Assembly: GCF_007859655.1 (NCBI RefSeq)
Contig: NZ_CP042304.1
Span: 2,170,001 to 2,234,000, forward strand
Direction: 5' to 3'
From: Devosia ginsengisoli
GTDB lineage: Bacteria > Pseudomonadota > Alphaproteobacteria > Rhizobiales > Devosiaceae
DNA: 64,000 nucleotides
The notes below the pieces were generated by a model. That model saw only the letters and a program-made list of their open reading frames with translations. It was not told the DNA's origin and did no database searches. Made by a program: the position numbers and the translations under genes. Shown here piece by piece: positions 8,969 through 18,864 of the stretch. Within the stretch, counting starts at the first letter, position 1. Each line of letters begins with the position of its first letter.

Positions 8969-9829
8969 ATGACCACAGCATCACCCCGCCGCATCCCCTG
9001 GGACGCCCTTGCCGTCGCCCCCTTCATCATCTTCGCGGTGATGTTCCTCTTCCTGCCCACGCTCGGTATCGTCAGCGCCGCCTTCACCGACCGCGCGGGC
9101 AATTTCACCTTCGACAATATCTTCGGCCTCTTCACCGACCAGATCATCGCTGCCTACTGGATTTCCATCCGCATATCCGGCGCCTCGGCCTTTTTCGGCG
9201 CGCTGATCGGCCTCGCCATCGTCCTCGCCATCATCCGCGGCCGCCTGCCCGCGCCCCTGCGCTCTGCCGTCATGACCTTTTCCGGCGTCGCCTCCAATTT
9301 CGCCGGCGTGCCCCTGGCCTTCGCCTTCATTGCCACGCTCGGGCGGCTCGGCCTCGTCACCATCGTGCTGAAATTCCTCGGCCTCGACATCTACCGCTCC
9401 GGCTTCAACCTACTGAGCTTCTGGGGCCTCACCCTCACCTATCTCTATTTCCAGATCCCGCTGATGATGCTGACCATCGCCCCGGCAGTGGATGGCCTCA
9501 AGAAAGAGTGGAACGAAGCCGCCCAGATGCTCGGCGCCAGCCAGTTTCAGTTCTGGCGCTATGTCGGCCTGCCCATTCTCTGGCCCAGCTTCCTCGGCAC
9601 ACTCAGCCTGCTCTTCGCCAACGCCTTCGGCGCCATCGCCACCGCCTGGGCCCTGACCGGCTCCAACCTCAATATCGTGACCGTCCTGCTCTACAACCAG
9701 ATCCGCGGCGATGCCCTGCAAAATCCCGGCCTCGGCGCCGCCCTGGCGCTGGGCATGATCGTCATCACCTCACTGGCCAATGTCATCTATCTGGTCGTTG
9801 CCAACAGGGCCGAGAGGTGGATGAAATGA
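8969..9829 (+). CDS. ABC transporter permease (first)
   Basis: 286 aa with about six hydrophobic helices. The EAA loop (EWNEAAQMLGASQFQFWRYV, about residues 174-193) is the ATPase-docking motif of binding-protein-dependent permeases. The AAGGAGG of the upstream repeat (8946-8952) is the only Shine-Dalgarno-like sequence and lies 16 nt from the ATG, longer than usual. The stop overlaps the next start as ATGA at 9826-9829, so the two permeases are translationally coupled. Confidence 0.88.
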   Translation: MTTASPRRIPWDALAVAPFIIFAVMFLFLPTLGIVSAAFTDRAGNFTFDNIFGLFTDQIIAAYWISIRISGASAFFGALIGLAIVLAIIRGRLPAPLRSAVMTFSGVASNFAGVPLAFAFIATLGRLGLVTIVLKFLGLDIYRSGFNLLSFWGLTLTYLYFQIPLMMLTIAPAVDGLKKEWNEAAQMLGASQFQFWRYVGLPILWPSFLGTLSLLFANAFGAIATAWALTGSNLNIVTVLLYNQIRGDALQNPGLGAALALGMIVITSLANVIYLVVANRAERWMK

Positions 9830-10617
9830 AGACCAACCGCTTCTGGCCCTGGCTCACCTTCGCCCTCGGCGCCGCCTATTTCATCATCCCGCTGCTCGCC
9901 ACCTTCGAATTCTCCCTGCGCATGCGCCGCGGGGAATACAGCTTCGACGCCTATGCCTCGGTCTTTGCCGATCCCTACTTCGCCTCCAGCTTCAGCTACT
10001 CGGTCATTATCGGCCTCGTCACCATCGTAGTCGGCGTCCTCGTCGTGGTCCCGGCGGTCTATTTCGTCCGCCTGCGCATGCCCTGGCTGCGCCCCTTCAT
10101 GGAATTCATCACCCTGCTGCCGCTGGTCATCCCGGCTCTGGTGCTGGTCTATGGCTATATCCGTCTCTACAATTCCAGCTCCATCATCCCCTTCACCGGC
10201 AGCGCGCTGGGCACCGACATCCTGCTGACCGGCGCCTATGTCACCTTGGCGCTCCCCTACATGTATCGCGCCGTCGATAACGGCATGCGCACCATCGATA
10301 TCGGCACGCTGACCGAGGCGGCGCAGATCATGGGCGCCAATCAGGCCCAGATCATCGGCCGCATCATCCTGCCCAACATTCTCGTCGCCATCCTCTCCGG
10401 CGCCTTCCTCACCTTCGCCATCGTCATCGGCGAATTCACCATTGCGAGCCTCCTCAACCGACCGGCCTTCGGCCCCTATCTCGTCGGCATCGGCACCAAC
10501 CGCGCCTATGAGCCGGCCGCGCTCGCCATCATCTCCTTCATCATCACCTGGGGCGCCATGGGCATGATCAATGTGCTCGGCCGCTTCGCCCCTCGCACCT
10601 CGGCCCGGACCGATTGA
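9826..10617 (+). CDS. ABC transporter permease (second)
   Basis: 263 aa from the ATG at 9826, which overlaps the previous stop. An upstream extension of this frame lies inside the first permease and is rejected. It has six predicted helices and an EAA loop (LTEAAQIMGANQAQIIGRII). It pairs with the first permease to form the membrane channel. The ATPase gene follows at once. Confidence 0.9.
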   Translation: MKTNRFWPWLTFALGAAYFIIPLLATFEFSLRMRRGEYSFDAYASVFADPYFASSFSYSVIIGLVTIVVGVLVVVPAVYFVRLRMPWLRPFMEFITLLPLVIPALVLVYGYIRLYNSSSIIPFTGSALGTDILLTGAYVTLALPYMYRAVDNGMRTIDIGTLTEAAQIMGANQAQIIGRIILPNILVAILSGAFLTFAIVIGEFTIASLLNRPAFGPYLVGIGTNRAYEPAALAIISFIITWGAMGMINVLGRFAPRTSARTD

Positions 10618-10619
10618 CC

Positions 10620-11675
10620 ATGGCTTTTCTCGACGTCCAGAACCTCACCAAGACCTTCGGCCAGACCACTGTGGTCAAGGGCGTCAGCTTCGCCTTCGAC
10701 AAGGGCGAGTTCATCTCCCTGCTCGGCCCCTCCGGCTGTGGCAAGACCACCATCCTGCGCATGATCGCCGGCTTCGAGCGGCCCACCTCGGGCAGCATCG
10801 AGGTCGACGGGCAGGACATCACCCATCTCAAACCCAACCAGCGCCAGCTCGGCATGGTGTTCCAGGCCTATGCGCTCTTCCCCAATCTCAATGTCGGCGA
10901 CAATATCGGCTTCGGCCTCAAGATCGCGGGCATGCCCGCCGAGGAGCGCCGCGCCCGCATCGATGAAATGCTCAAGCTCATCGGCCTGTCCGGCTTCGAC
11001 AAGCGCTATCCCTACGAGTTGAGCGGCGGCCAGCAGCAGCGCGTTGCCCTCGCCCGCGCCATCGCCCCCCGCCCGCGCATGCTGCTGCTCGACGAACCCC
11101 TCTCCGCCCTCGACGCCAAGATCCGCGTCAGCCTGCGCGAAGAAATCCGCGCCATCCAGCTCGACCTCGGCATCACCACCGTCTTCGTCACCCACGACCA
11201 GGAAGAGGCCCTCTCCATCTCCGACCGCGTCGTGGTGATGAATGCGGGCAATATCGAACAGCTCGGCGCGCCGCACGAAATCTACAACAAACCGGCCACC
11301 CGCTTCGTCGCCACCTTCGTCGGCCAGTTGAACAGTCTTGAAGCCACCGTTCTCGATCCGGCAACAAAGACCGTTTCCATCGATGGCCAGACCGCGATCA
11401 TTCCCCAATTGCCCGCTGATGCTACCGTCAATGCTAACAGTGTGCTGACACTAAGGCCCGAAATGGTCACCATCGGCGCCCGCGAAGGCAACGATATAAC
11501 GCTGACCGGCACCATTGCCGACGTCACCTTCCTCGGCTCCGTCATCCGCCTCCGCGTCGCCCTCGGCAAGAATGTCCTGAGCCTCGACACTTTCAACGAT
11601 CAGCGCACCGCCCCACCGGCTCGCGGCGAAACCGTCACCATCAGCCTCGCCAGCCAGCACCTGCTGGTGCTCTGA
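10620..11675 (+). CDS. ABC transporter ATP-binding protein, PotA/FbpC type
   Basis: 351 aa. Walker A GPSGCGKTT (36-44), Q-loop in MVFQAYALFP, signature LSGGQ (134-138), Walker B LLLDEP (155-160) and switch His in VTHDQEEAL. A C-terminal TOBE-like extension (residues ~240-351) is typical of importers for iron, polyamines, sulfate or phosphonates. The ATG at 10620 lies 3 nt past the permease stop; a TTG at 10614 is an alternative. It energises the importer encoded by the three preceding genes. Confidence 0.9.
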   Translation: MAFLDVQNLTKTFGQTTVVKGVSFAFDKGEFISLLGPSGCGKTTILRMIAGFERPTSGSIEVDGQDITHLKPNQRQLGMVFQAYALFPNLNVGDNIGFGLKIAGMPAEERRARIDEMLKLIGLSGFDKRYPYELSGGQQQRVALARAIAPRPRMLLLDEPLSALDAKIRVSLREEIRAIQLDLGITTVFVTHDQEEALSISDRVVVMNAGNIEQLGAPHEIYNKPATRFVATFVGQLNSLEATVLDPATKTVSIDGQTAIIPQLPADATVNANSVLTLRPEMVTIGAREGNDITLTGTIADVTFLGSVIRLRVALGKNVLSLDTFNDQRTAPPARGETVTISLASQHLLVL

Positions 11676-11742
11676 TGACTCGGCCCCATCCCGGCCCCAA
11701 TCACTCCCCATCAAGCGCACACCGGTCTCCCGGCTCCAGCAC

Positions 11743-11823
11743 CACCCTCCCCCTTGTGGGGAGGGAAGCGAGATAGGACTTAGCCCTTGCTAAGTCCGTT
11801 GAATCGAGCAGGGTGGGGGTTTG
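11743..11823. repeat. CCCTCCCC-type palindromic repeat
   Basis: Hairpin CACCCTCCCCCTTGTGGGGA, then GGGAAGCGAGATAGGACTTA, a hairpin ACTTAGC-CCTT-GCTAAGT and the end GCAGGGTGGGGGT. The ACTTAGC unit matches part of the 8731-8960 cluster in inverted orientation. It separates the ABC operon from the sulfurtransferase gene. Confidence 0.7.
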
Positions 11824-11858
11824 GGAGCCACAGTGCCGGTTCAGAGGAGTCGCATCGC

Positions 11859-12692
11859 ATGGAATCCCCCTTCGTCACATCAGACTGGTTGGCCACCCAT
11901 CTCACCGACCCCGACCTCGTCGTGGTCGATGGCTCCTGGCACATGCCCAATGCCGCCAGGAACGCCCAGGCCGAATACCTGGCCGGCCACATCCCGGGCG
12001 CCGTCTTCTTCGATATCGACGGCATTGCCGATACCACAACCGACCTGCCCCACATGCTCCCCGCGCCCAATGATTTCGCCCACATGGTCGGCGCGCTGGG
12101 CATTTCCGACACCATGACCATTGTCATCTATGACGAGCTGGGCCTGTTCTCCGCCCCCCGCGTCTGGTGGACCTTCAAAGCCATGGGCGCCAGCGATGTC
12201 CGCATTCTCGCCGGTGGGGGCCCCAAATGGCGCGCCGAGCGCCGCCCCACCGAAACCGGCCTCGTCACCCGCAAGCCGCAGGTCTTCCACACCGATTTCG
12301 ATCCCGCCCGCATGGCCGACTTTGAAACCGTGCGCGACCGCAGCCGCGACCATGAAGCCCAGATCGCCGATGCCCGCCCGGCCCCCCGCTTCCACGCCGA
12401 AGTCCCCGAGCCCCGCGCCGGCCTGCGCGGCGGCCATATCCCCAACAGCCTCAACGTCCCGGTAAGCCTGCTCACCGAAGCCGGCCAGATGAAATCGCCC
12501 GCCGAACTGGCCCAGCTTTTCGCCGACCGCGGCCTTGCCCTCGACAAGCCGATCATCACCTCCTGCGGCTCGGGCATCACCGCCTCTACCCTGGCCCTCG
12601 CCTTGCAACTGGCCGGCGCAGATGACGTCGCGGTCTATGACGGCTCCTGGGCCGAATGGGGCTCCCTCAAGGATGCCGATATCGAGACCTGA
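11859..12692 (+). CDS. sseA: 3-mercaptopyruvate sulfurtransferase
   Basis: 277 aa from the ATG at 11859, with AGAGGAGT upstream. Two rhodanese domains: an inactive N-terminal one (about 8-125) and a catalytic C-terminal one (about 155-270). The active loop CGSGIT with Cys236 is the mercaptopyruvate-type signature, in contrast to the CRKGVT of true rhodaneses. The enzyme moves sulfur from 3-mercaptopyruvate to thiols or cyanide in cysteine breakdown. It is probably its own transcription unit. Confidence 0.93.
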   Translation: MESPFVTSDWLATHLTDPDLVVVDGSWHMPNAARNAQAEYLAGHIPGAVFFDIDGIADTTTDLPHMLPAPNDFAHMVGALGISDTMTIVIYDELGLFSAPRVWWTFKAMGASDVRILAGGGPKWRAERRPTETGLVTRKPQVFHTDFDPARMADFETVRDRSRDHEAQIADARPAPRFHAEVPEPRAGLRGGHIPNSLNVPVSLLTEAGQMKSPAELAQLFADRGLALDKPIITSCGSGITASTLALALQLAGADDVAVYDGSWAEWGSLKDADIET

Positions 12693-12695
12693 TCC

Positions 12696-13745
12696 CTAGC
12701 GGATCTTGATCAGCAGGATGACCAGCAGCCAGATGCTGGCGACGTGGATCAGCAGAAACCGCAGCAGCACCTGGGCATTGGACCAGTGCAGGTTCTTGCG
12801 CACATGGTCGTGGAATGGAAACCGCACCGAACCGAGGATGCGCCAGCCGAAGAGCCGCATCAGCGCCACCTTGGCCAGCCCCGTCGCCCCGTTGAACAGC
12901 AGCAGCGCACCCACGAAAAACACCGTCGCCGGATTGCCCGTCACCACCACGCACATGCCGACGAACAGCCCGATGGGCCGCGATCCCGCATCGCCCATCA
13001 GAGCCGCGCTGGGCGGTGCATTGTGCCAGAGGTAGCCCAGAATCGCGCCACAGAACACCGCCGCCGCCAGCGCCCAGCTCACCGCATCGGGGTTGTACGG
13101 GATCAGCAGATAGCCCGCATTGGTGACATCGCCCACCACGGAATAGAGCAGGAAACCAAGCACGCAGATGGTGACCGCGGAGAGTGTGCCCGACACCCCG
13201 TCCACCCCGTCATTGCAATTGACCGCATTGATGCACAGCCACACGATCGGCGTGTAGAGCAGCACCCCGCCCCACCACGGCAACATGATATGCGCCGAGG
13301 TAAACGGCAGCCACACTTCGGTGGCACTCCCCTTCATCAGCACGATGCAGACGAAGAGCGAGATCGCCAGGTCCGTCAGCCCCAGCGTCAGCTCGCTCAG
13401 CCCGCCCGGCTTGCGATCGTCGATATAGCCGACGCAGGAGGCGATCAGCAGCGCGCCCAGGCAGAAATAGATTTGTGGATCATAGGGCAGGCAGATCACC
13501 AGCACGCCCACCGTGATCAGCACGATGAACAGCCCCACCCCCACCGGTTTGCCGACGCTGTCCTCCGCATTGACCGCATGCGCCCGGCCCTTGTCCTTGG
13601 TCAGCACATGCCACACGCGCGGCAGCACCAGCAGCGACAGTATCGCCGACAACAGCGCCCCCACCGTGGCCAGCACGGTATAGGAAGTCAGCAGCCGCGC
13701 CGGCCCCCAATAGGGCGCGATGAACTCGGACAGATAGGTAAGCAT
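12696..13745 (-). CDS. MraY/WecA-family phospho-sugar-1-phosphate transferase (MraY-like)
   Basis: 349 aa, about ten hydrophobic segments. Family motifs: Asp pair DD (109-110), NxxNxxDG (173-180), an acidic residue in MGDAGS (Asp252) and a His motif read as FHDHVRK (312-318). MraY normally has GDTGS and HHHFE, so the catalytic loops here deviate. These enzymes join a sugar-1-phosphate to undecaprenyl phosphate in the membrane. No peptidoglycan genes surround it, so it is probably a paralogue rather than the essential mraY. An upstream GTG at 13817 is a less likely start. Confidence 0.75.
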   Translation of the reverse strand: MLTYLSEFIAPYWGPARLLTSYTVLATVGALLSAILSLLVLPRVWHVLTKDKGRAHAVNAEDSVGKPVGVGLFIVLITVGVLVICLPYDPQIYFCLGALLIASCVGYIDDRKPGGLSELTLGLTDLAISLFVCIVLMKGSATEVWLPFTSAHIMLPWWGGVLLYTPIVWLCINAVNCNDGVDGVSGTLSAVTICVLGFLLYSVVGDVTNAGYLLIPYNPDAVSWALAAAVFCGAILGYLWHNAPPSAALMGDAGSRPIGLFVGMCVVVTGNPATVFFVGALLLFNGATGLAKVALMRLFGWRILGSVRFPFHDHVRKNLHWSNAQVLLRFLLIHVASIWLLVILLIKIR

Positions 13746-13864
13746 GGCGGGCCGATCACTGATGAACCGCCGGCCAATGAGTCGGACCGGCCCCGCATGA
13801 TCGCCTCTGCGAGTCACCAGATCAACGCCCGCCCTCCTCGGCGCAACTTGCTTTCACCAATCAG

Positions 13865-13885
13865 TTGAACTAAGTTCAATGAACT
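13865..13885. promoter_or_regulatory. operator of the toxin-antitoxin operon
   Basis: Two overlapping palindromes: TTGAACT-A-AGTTCAA (13865-13879) and AGTTCA-A-TGAACT (13873-13885). This makes three alternating TGAACT-type half-sites 20 bp before the antitoxin start. Such sites are typical for cooperative autorepression by Phd-type antitoxin/toxin complexes. Confidence 0.65.
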
Positions 13886-13905
13886 AAGCCGTATCGGAAT
13901 AGCCC

Positions 13906-14148
13906 ATGGCCAACACTGTCAACATTCATGACGCCAAAACCCATCTGTCGCGCCTGGTTGACCAGGCAGCGAAAGGCGAGCCGTTCATCATCGCCAAGGC
14001 AGGCAAGCCACTGGTCAAGGTCATCCCGCTCGATCAACCGGTATCGGCGAAACGCCTTGGCTTCATGAGCGGGCAGTTTTCCGTTCCCGGCGACTTCGAC
14101 ACCTTGGGCCAGGCGGAGATCGAAGAGATGTTTGGCACGCATTCATGA
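13906..14148 (+). CDS. type II antitoxin, Phd/YefM family
   Basis: 80 aa. The N-terminal MANTVNIHDAKTHLSRLVDQ plus AKAGKPLVKVIPL is the Phd/YefM DNA-binding fold; the C-terminal ~30 residues would wrap the toxin. Its stop overlaps the toxin start (ATGA, 14145-14148). It neutralises the VapC-like toxin and with it represses the promoter at the palindromes just upstream. Confidence 0.92.
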   Translation: MANTVNIHDAKTHLSRLVDQAAKGEPFIIAKAGKPLVKVIPLDQPVSAKRLGFMSGQFSVPGDFDTLGQAEIEEMFGTHS

Positions 14149-14531
14149 AGGTGCTTCTCGACACGCATATCCTGCTCTGGGCGGCGGCGGAACCCCACCG
14201 CCTGCCTGCCGCAGCGCACAGCCTGCTCGATCACCCTGAGACCGAGCCGGTCTTCAGCCCCGCAAGTATCTGGGAAGTCGCCATCAAGGCCGGCCTTGGT
14301 CGCGAGGATTTCCAGGTGGACCCCCGGCTATTGCGCCGGGGATTGCTCGACAACGGATATGCCGAACTGCCGATTAACAGCGAGCATGCTGCAGGGCTTG
14401 CGAGCCTTCCGCCTATTCACAAAGACCCATTTGACCGCATGCTGGTCGCTCAGGCCATCGCCTCCGGTATGGAACTGCTGACAGCCGACGGCATCGTCGC
14501 CCAATATCCCGGGCCAATCCGGCGCGTCTGA
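14145..14531 (+). CDS. vapC: PIN-domain toxin, VapC-like ribonuclease
   Basis: 128 aa. The PIN-domain acidic residues are visible: Asp6 in LLDTHILLWA, Glu44 in SIWEVAIK, Asp97 in FDRMLVAQA and Asp115 in LTADG. They coordinate Mg2+ for RNA cleavage. Proteins of this class paired with Phd-type antitoxins are small endoribonucleases. It is translationally coupled to the antitoxin, and the module stands alone between unrelated genes. Confidence 0.92.
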   Translation: MKVLLDTHILLWAAAEPHRLPAAAHSLLDHPETEPVFSPASIWEVAIKAGLGREDFQVDPRLLRRGLLDNGYAELPINSEHAAGLASLPPIHKDPFDRMLVAQAIASGMELLTADGIVAQYPGPIRRV

Positions 14532-14560
14532 GCGCCCCACGCGCCGGCCTCCCATCGCTC

Positions 14561-14600
14561 AAACAAAAAAGCCGCCGGTCTCCCCGGCGGCTTTATCTTT
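14561..14600. terminator. bidirectional rho-independent terminator
   Basis: Stem GCCGCCGG (14571-14578) / CCGGCGGC (14584-14591) with a 5-nt loop. On the minus strand it is followed by TTTTTTGTTT, on the plus strand by TTTATCTTT. It ends the gguBA/chvE genes (minus) and vapC (plus). Confidence 0.85.
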
Positions 14601-14613
14601 CCCGCCGCCAGCC

Positions 14614-15897
14614 CTACGCCGAGCGGTTCTTGTTGTACAAATCGAAGAACACCGCCGCGAGCAGCACCACGCCCTTGATCATCTGCTGCCAGTCGATATT
14701 GACGCCCATGATCGACATGCCATTGTTCATCACGCCCATGATGAAGGCACCGATGACCGCGCCGGCCACCTGGCCCACGCCGCCCAAAGCCGAGGCGCCG
14801 CCGATGAACACGGCCGCGATCACGTCCAGCTCCAGCCCCTGCCCAGCCTTTGGCGTGGCCGAATTGAGCCGCGCCGCATAGATCATGCCGGCCAGGGCCG
14901 CCAGCGCACCCATGATAGCGAAGACATAAAAGGTCATCCGCTCGGTCTTGATGCCCGACAAGGCCGCCGCCTTGAGGTTGCCGCCCAAAGCATAGATGCG
15001 GCGGCCGAACGTCATGCGCTTGGTGACGAACACGAACAGCGCGATCAGCACGCCCATCACCACCAGCACATTGGGCAGGCCGCGATATGAGGCCAGCATA
15101 TAGGCGAAGAACAACACCAGAGCCGCGATCACCACATTCTTGACCACGAACAGCCCGAACGGCTCGCTCTCATAGCCGCGTGCCTTGCGCCGGGCGCGCC
15201 CGCGAATGGAGAAGAACACCATGGCCACCACGCCCACGATGGCCAGCACCATGGTCGTGGTATGCAGCATCAGCGGCTGCACGCCTTCGCTGGCGGCCAC
15301 CAGCGTCGTCGGCCCGATCACGTCAGGGATGAACCCCGCCGACAGCAGTTGGAATTCGGCCGGGAATGGCCCCACCGACTTGCCGGCGAGAATGGCCAGC
15401 GACAGCCCCTTGAAGATCAGCATGCCCGCCAGCGTCACGATGAAGGCCGGAACGCGGTGATAGGCGATGATATAGCCCTGCGCCGCCCCGATCGCCGCCC
15501 CGGCAATCAGGCATATGGCTCCGGCCACGAAGGGATTGGCCAGGAATGCCAGTTCGGGCGGAAAGTCCCAGCCCACCATCAGCATGGCGGCCAGCGCCCC
15601 GACAAAGCCGGACACCGAGCCCACCGAAAGGTCGATATGCCCGGCCACAATGACCAGCAGCATGCCCAGGGCCATCACGATGATATAGCTGTTCTGCAGG
15701 ATGATATTGGTCAGGTTGACCGGCTTGAACAGCACGCCATTGGTGAAATACTGGAAGAACAGCATGATCAGGATCAGCGCCAGCAGCAGGCCATAGTCAC
15801 GCATATTGGCCTTGAGCGCGCCCCACACGCTGAGTTCCTGGATCTTGACCTGTTCGCCGGTCGCGGAGATGCCCGGCTGGGCGGTTTCTGTGGTCAT
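14614..15897 (-). CDS. gguB: multiple-sugar ABC transporter permease GguB
   Basis: 427 aa, about ten transmembrane segments, of the ribose/xylose-type permease family ([20 protein letters not shown] is its hallmark). It contains the extra cytoplasmic stretch ([20 protein letters not shown]) seen in XylH/GguB proteins. It forms the channel for the GguA ATPase and ChvE binding protein, a transporter for several monosaccharides. Its start overlaps the gguA stop by 4 nt. Confidence 0.93.
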   Translation of the reverse strand: MTTETAQPGISATGEQVKIQELSVWGALKANMRDYGLLLALILIMLFFQYFTNGVLFKPVNLTNIILQNSYIIVMALGMLLVIVAGHIDLSVGSVSGFVGALAAMLMVGWDFPPELAFLANPFVAGAICLIAGAAIGAAQGYIIAYHRVPAFIVTLAGMLIFKGLSLAILAGKSVGPFPAEFQLLSAGFIPDVIGPTTLVAASEGVQPLMLHTTTMVLAIVGVVAMVFFSIRGRARRKARGYESEPFGLFVVKNVVIAALVLFFAYMLASYRGLPNVLVVMGVLIALFVFVTKRMTFGRRIYALGGNLKAAALSGIKTERMTFYVFAIMGALAALAGMIYAARLNSATPKAGQGLELDVIAAVFIGGASALGGVGQVAGAVIGAFIMGVMNNGMSIMGVNIDWQQMIKGVVLLAAVFFDLYNKNRSA

Positions 15898-17426
15898 GAT
15901 GCCTTCCCTTCGGCGCGCACGATCGAGCGCATGATCTTTTCCTGGCTGGCTTCGCTTGTGGCCATTTCGCCCACGATGCGGCCTTCGTTCATTACATAGA
16001 GGCGGTCGGTAATGCCGAGCAGCTCGGGCATCTCCGAGGAGATGACGAGGATGGCTTTTCCCTGTGCCGCCAGCTGGTTGATGATGGTGTAGATTTCATA
16101 TTTGGCGCCGACATCGATGCCCCGCGTCGGCTCATCAAGGATCAGCACGTCCGGATTGGCGAACAGCCACTTGCTCAGCACAACCTTCTGCTGGTTGCCG
16201 CCGCTCAGATTGCCGGTGACCTGATAGACGCTCGAAGAGCGGATATTGGTCTTCTTGCGATATTCGTTGGCAACGTCCATCTCGGCCAGGTCATCGATGA
16301 CCCCGACCTTGGAGATACCCATCAGATTGGCAATCGTGGTGTTGTGCTTGATGTGGTCGATCAGGTTCAGGCCATAGGTCTTGCGGTCCTCGGTGGCATA
16401 GGCAATGCCATGCGCCACCGCCTTTTCCACCGTCGACGTATCGACCTTTTTGCCATGCAGGAACACCTCGCCAGTGATCTTCTGGCCATAGGATTTGCCG
16501 AACACGCTCATGGCAAATTCCGTTCGCCCCGAGCCCATCAGCCCTGCAATGCCCACCACCTCGCCCTTGCGAATATTGAGGTCGATCGTCTTGATCACCT
16601 GCCGGTCGCGGTGCTGCTGGTGATAGACGCTCCAGTCCTTCACCTCGAACACCACGTCACCGATGTCAGGCTTGCGGGACGGGTAACGGTCGTCCAGCGC
16701 CCGGCCCACCATCAGCGTGATGATGCGGTCCTCGCTGATATTTTCTTTGGTCAGCGTCTCGATGCTGCGCCCGTCGCGGATCACGGTGATGCGGTCGGCC
16801 ACCTTGCTCACTTCGTTGAGCTTGTGGCTGATCAGGATCGAGGTAATGCCCTGCTTGCGGAATTCCATCAGCAGGTCGAGCAAAGCCGCACTGTCCTTTT
16901 CCGACAGGCTTGCGGTGGGCTCGTCCAGAATGAGCAACTGCACCGACTTGCTCAGCGCCTTGGCGATTTCCACCAGCTGCTGCTTGCCCACCCCGATATT
17001 GGTCACCAGCGTATCGGGGTCTTCGCTCAGCCCCACCATGCCGAGGAGCTTGCGCGCGCCATCGCGCGTCTCGTCCCAGTCGATCACGCCGCCGCTGGCC
17101 TGTTCGTTACCCAGGAAGATGTTCTCGGCGATCGACAGCAGCGGCACCAGCGCCAGCTCCTGGTGGATGATGACGATCCCCTTGTGCTCGCTGTCGCGGA
17201 TCGATTTGAAATGCTGTTCTTCGCCCTTGTAGATGATCTGGCCATCATAGCTGCCCGAGGGATAGACCCCGCTCAGCACCTTCATCAAGGTCGATTTGCC
17301 CGCCCCGTTCTCGCCGACAATGGCGTGGATTTCTCCCTCGCGGACATCGAGATTGACATCCGACAGCGCCTTGACGCCGGGAAAGGTCTTGGTGATGCCG
17401 CGCATCTCCAGAATGGTGTTGGTCAT
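15894..17426 (-). CDS. gguA: multiple-sugar ABC transporter ATPase GguA (two cassettes)
   Basis: 510 aa, two tandem ATPase cassettes as in all sugar ATPases of this class. The first has Walker [10 protein letters not shown], a signature read as [15 protein letters not shown] and Walker [12 protein letters not shown]. The second has a degenerate Walker A (GLMGSGRTE) but a good LSGGNQQKV signature and [15 protein letters not shown]. The protein is membrane-associated and energises GguB. It lies between chvE (107 nt upstream) and gguB (4-nt overlap). Confidence 0.95.
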   Translation of the reverse strand: MTNTILEMRGITKTFPGVKALSDVNLDVREGEIHAIVGENGAGKSTLMKVLSGVYPSGSYDGQIIYKGEEQHFKSIRDSEHKGIVIIHQELALVPLLSIAENIFLGNEQASGGVIDWDETRDGARKLLGMVGLSEDPDTLVTNIGVGKQQLVEIAKALSKSVQLLILDEPTASLSEKDSAALLDLLMEFRKQGITSILISHKLNEVSKVADRITVIRDGRSIETLTKENISEDRIITLMVGRALDDRYPSRKPDIGDVVFEVKDWSVYHQQHRDRQVIKTIDLNIRKGEVVGIAGLMGSGRTEFAMSVFGKSYGQKITGEVFLHGKKVDTSTVEKAVAHGIAYATEDRKTYGLNLIDHIKHNTTIANLMGISKVGVIDDLAEMDVANEYRKKTNIRSSSVYQVTGNLSGGNQQKVVLSKWLFANPDVLILDEPTRGIDVGAKYEIYTIINQLAAQGKAILVISSEMPELLGITDRLYVMNEGRIVGEMATSEASQEKIMRSIVRAEGKAS

Positions 17427-17533
17427 GCTGGCTCTGTCATTCAGTAGACCTCGAGAAAGTCACCATGAGGTCTTGCGTAAAATTTGGAAAGGGCCCCGCG
17501 TCACCGCGGAGCCCCTGTTCCCGCAAGCAGAGC

Positions 17534-18607
17534 TTACTGGAGTTCTTCAGCCTTGATGTAGCCGCTGTCGATGACGCGGGCTTCATAGTTGTTGGCATCT
17601 ACTTCATACGGGGTCAGCAGGATCGACGGCACGACCTTGACGCCATTGTCATAGGTGGTGGTGTCGAGCCCGGCCGGGGTCCCGCCGGTCAGCACGGTGT
17701 CAACCAGTTCGGCCGTGATCTGGGCCAGTTCGCGGGTATCCTTGAACACGGTCGAATACTGCTCGCCAGCAATGATCGCCTTGACCGAGGGAACTTCGGC
17801 ATCCTGGCCCGAAATGATCGGCCACGGCTGGTCGGCCGAGCCATAGCCCACGCCGCGCAGCGACGAGATGATGCCGCGGGAGAGGCCGTCATAGGGCGAC
17901 AGCACGGCATCGACGCGCGAACCGTCCGAGTAGTTGGCCGACAGCAGGTTATCCATGCGGGCCTGGGCCACGGCGCCATCCCAGCGGAGGGTACCAACGG
18001 TTTCCATGCCCTGCTGGCCGGACTTCACCACCAGCGTGCCGTCATCGATCAGCGGCTGGAACACGCTCATCGCGCCGTCATAGAAGAAGAAGGCGTTGTT
18101 ATCATCGGGCGAACCGCCGAACAGTTCGACATTCCACGGGCCCTTCTGGTCAGGATAGCCGAGACCCTTGAGGATCGACGAAGCCTGCAGCACACCCACT
18201 TCGAAATTGTCGAAGGTGGTGTAGTAGTCGACATTGGCGCTTTCGCGGATCAGGCGGTCATAGGCGATGACCTTGATGCCGGAATCGGCGGCCTGCTGCA
18301 GCACGGCTGACAGCGTGGTGCCGTCGATCGAAGCGATGACCAGGGCCTTGACGCCCTTGGTGACCATGTTCTCGATCTGGGCGAGCTGGTTCGGGATATC
18401 GTCTTCCGCATACTGCAGGTCGACGGTGTAGCCCTTGGCCTCGAGAGCCGCCTTCAGCTCATTGCCGTCGGAGATCCAGCGCAGCGAGGACTGGGTCGGC
18501 ATGGCAATGCCGATCTGGCCCTTGTCCTGGGCGAAGACCGCGGTGGAAGCGGTCAGCGCCATGGCGCCGACGGCCAGCACGGTGGCAAGCGTCTTGAAAA
18601 TCTTCAC
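17534..18607 (-). CDS. chvE: sugar-binding periplasmic protein ChvE
   Basis: 357 aa with a signal peptide ([20 protein letters not shown]). The mature start [17 protein letters not shown], with [20 protein letters not shown] and ASIDGTTLS, closely follows Agrobacterium ChvE, which binds glucose, galactose, arabinose, xylose and similar sugars. It is the first gene of chvE-gguA-gguB. A ~240-nt leader separates it from an operator-like sequence shared with the divergent GntR gene. Confidence 0.95.
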   Translation of the reverse strand: MKIFKTLATVLAVGAMALTASTAVFAQDKGQIGIAMPTQSSLRWISDGNELKAALEAKGYTVDLQYAEDDIPNQLAQIENMVTKGVKALVIASIDGTTLSAVLQQAADSGIKVIAYDRLIRESANVDYYTTFDNFEVGVLQASSILKGLGYPDQKGPWNVELFGGSPDDNNAFFFYDGAMSVFQPLIDDGTLVVKSGQQGMETVGTLRWDGAVAQARMDNLLSANYSDGSRVDAVLSPYDGLSRGIISSLRGVGYGSADQPWPIISGQDAEVPSVKAIIAGEQYSTVFKDTRELAQITAELVDTVLTGGTPAGLDTTTYDNGVKVVPSILLTPYEVDANNYEARVIDSGYIKAEELQ

Positions 18608-18850
18608 GTCTCGACTCCCTTTGTATTTTTCGAGTTCAGAAGCGTTGGATGGTCGTCAGGAGAGAGGTCCCGGAGCCCTTGCATGCGCCGCGCCGGGGCG
18701 GCAGATCGCCGGACGAGCCATGCTCGCACGGACGACCGAAAACCAGTGCGGACACCCGAAGGCGTGCGGCCAGCCTGTCATGCATGAAGTTCTCCTGCAG
18801 GGCGGCGCCTGCCGCCATGGACCCTCCCAAACCCACGGGCCGGAACCTAG

Positions 18851-18864
18851 GATAATCAGATACC
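18851..18864. promoter_or_regulatory. candidate GntR operator, chvE side
   Basis: GATAATCAGATACC shares ATCAGATACC with the perfect palindrome at 19030-19042. One arm is exact and the other matches 3 of 6 bases. It fits a weaker site through which the adjacent GntR protein could control chvE-gguAB. Confidence 0.5.
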
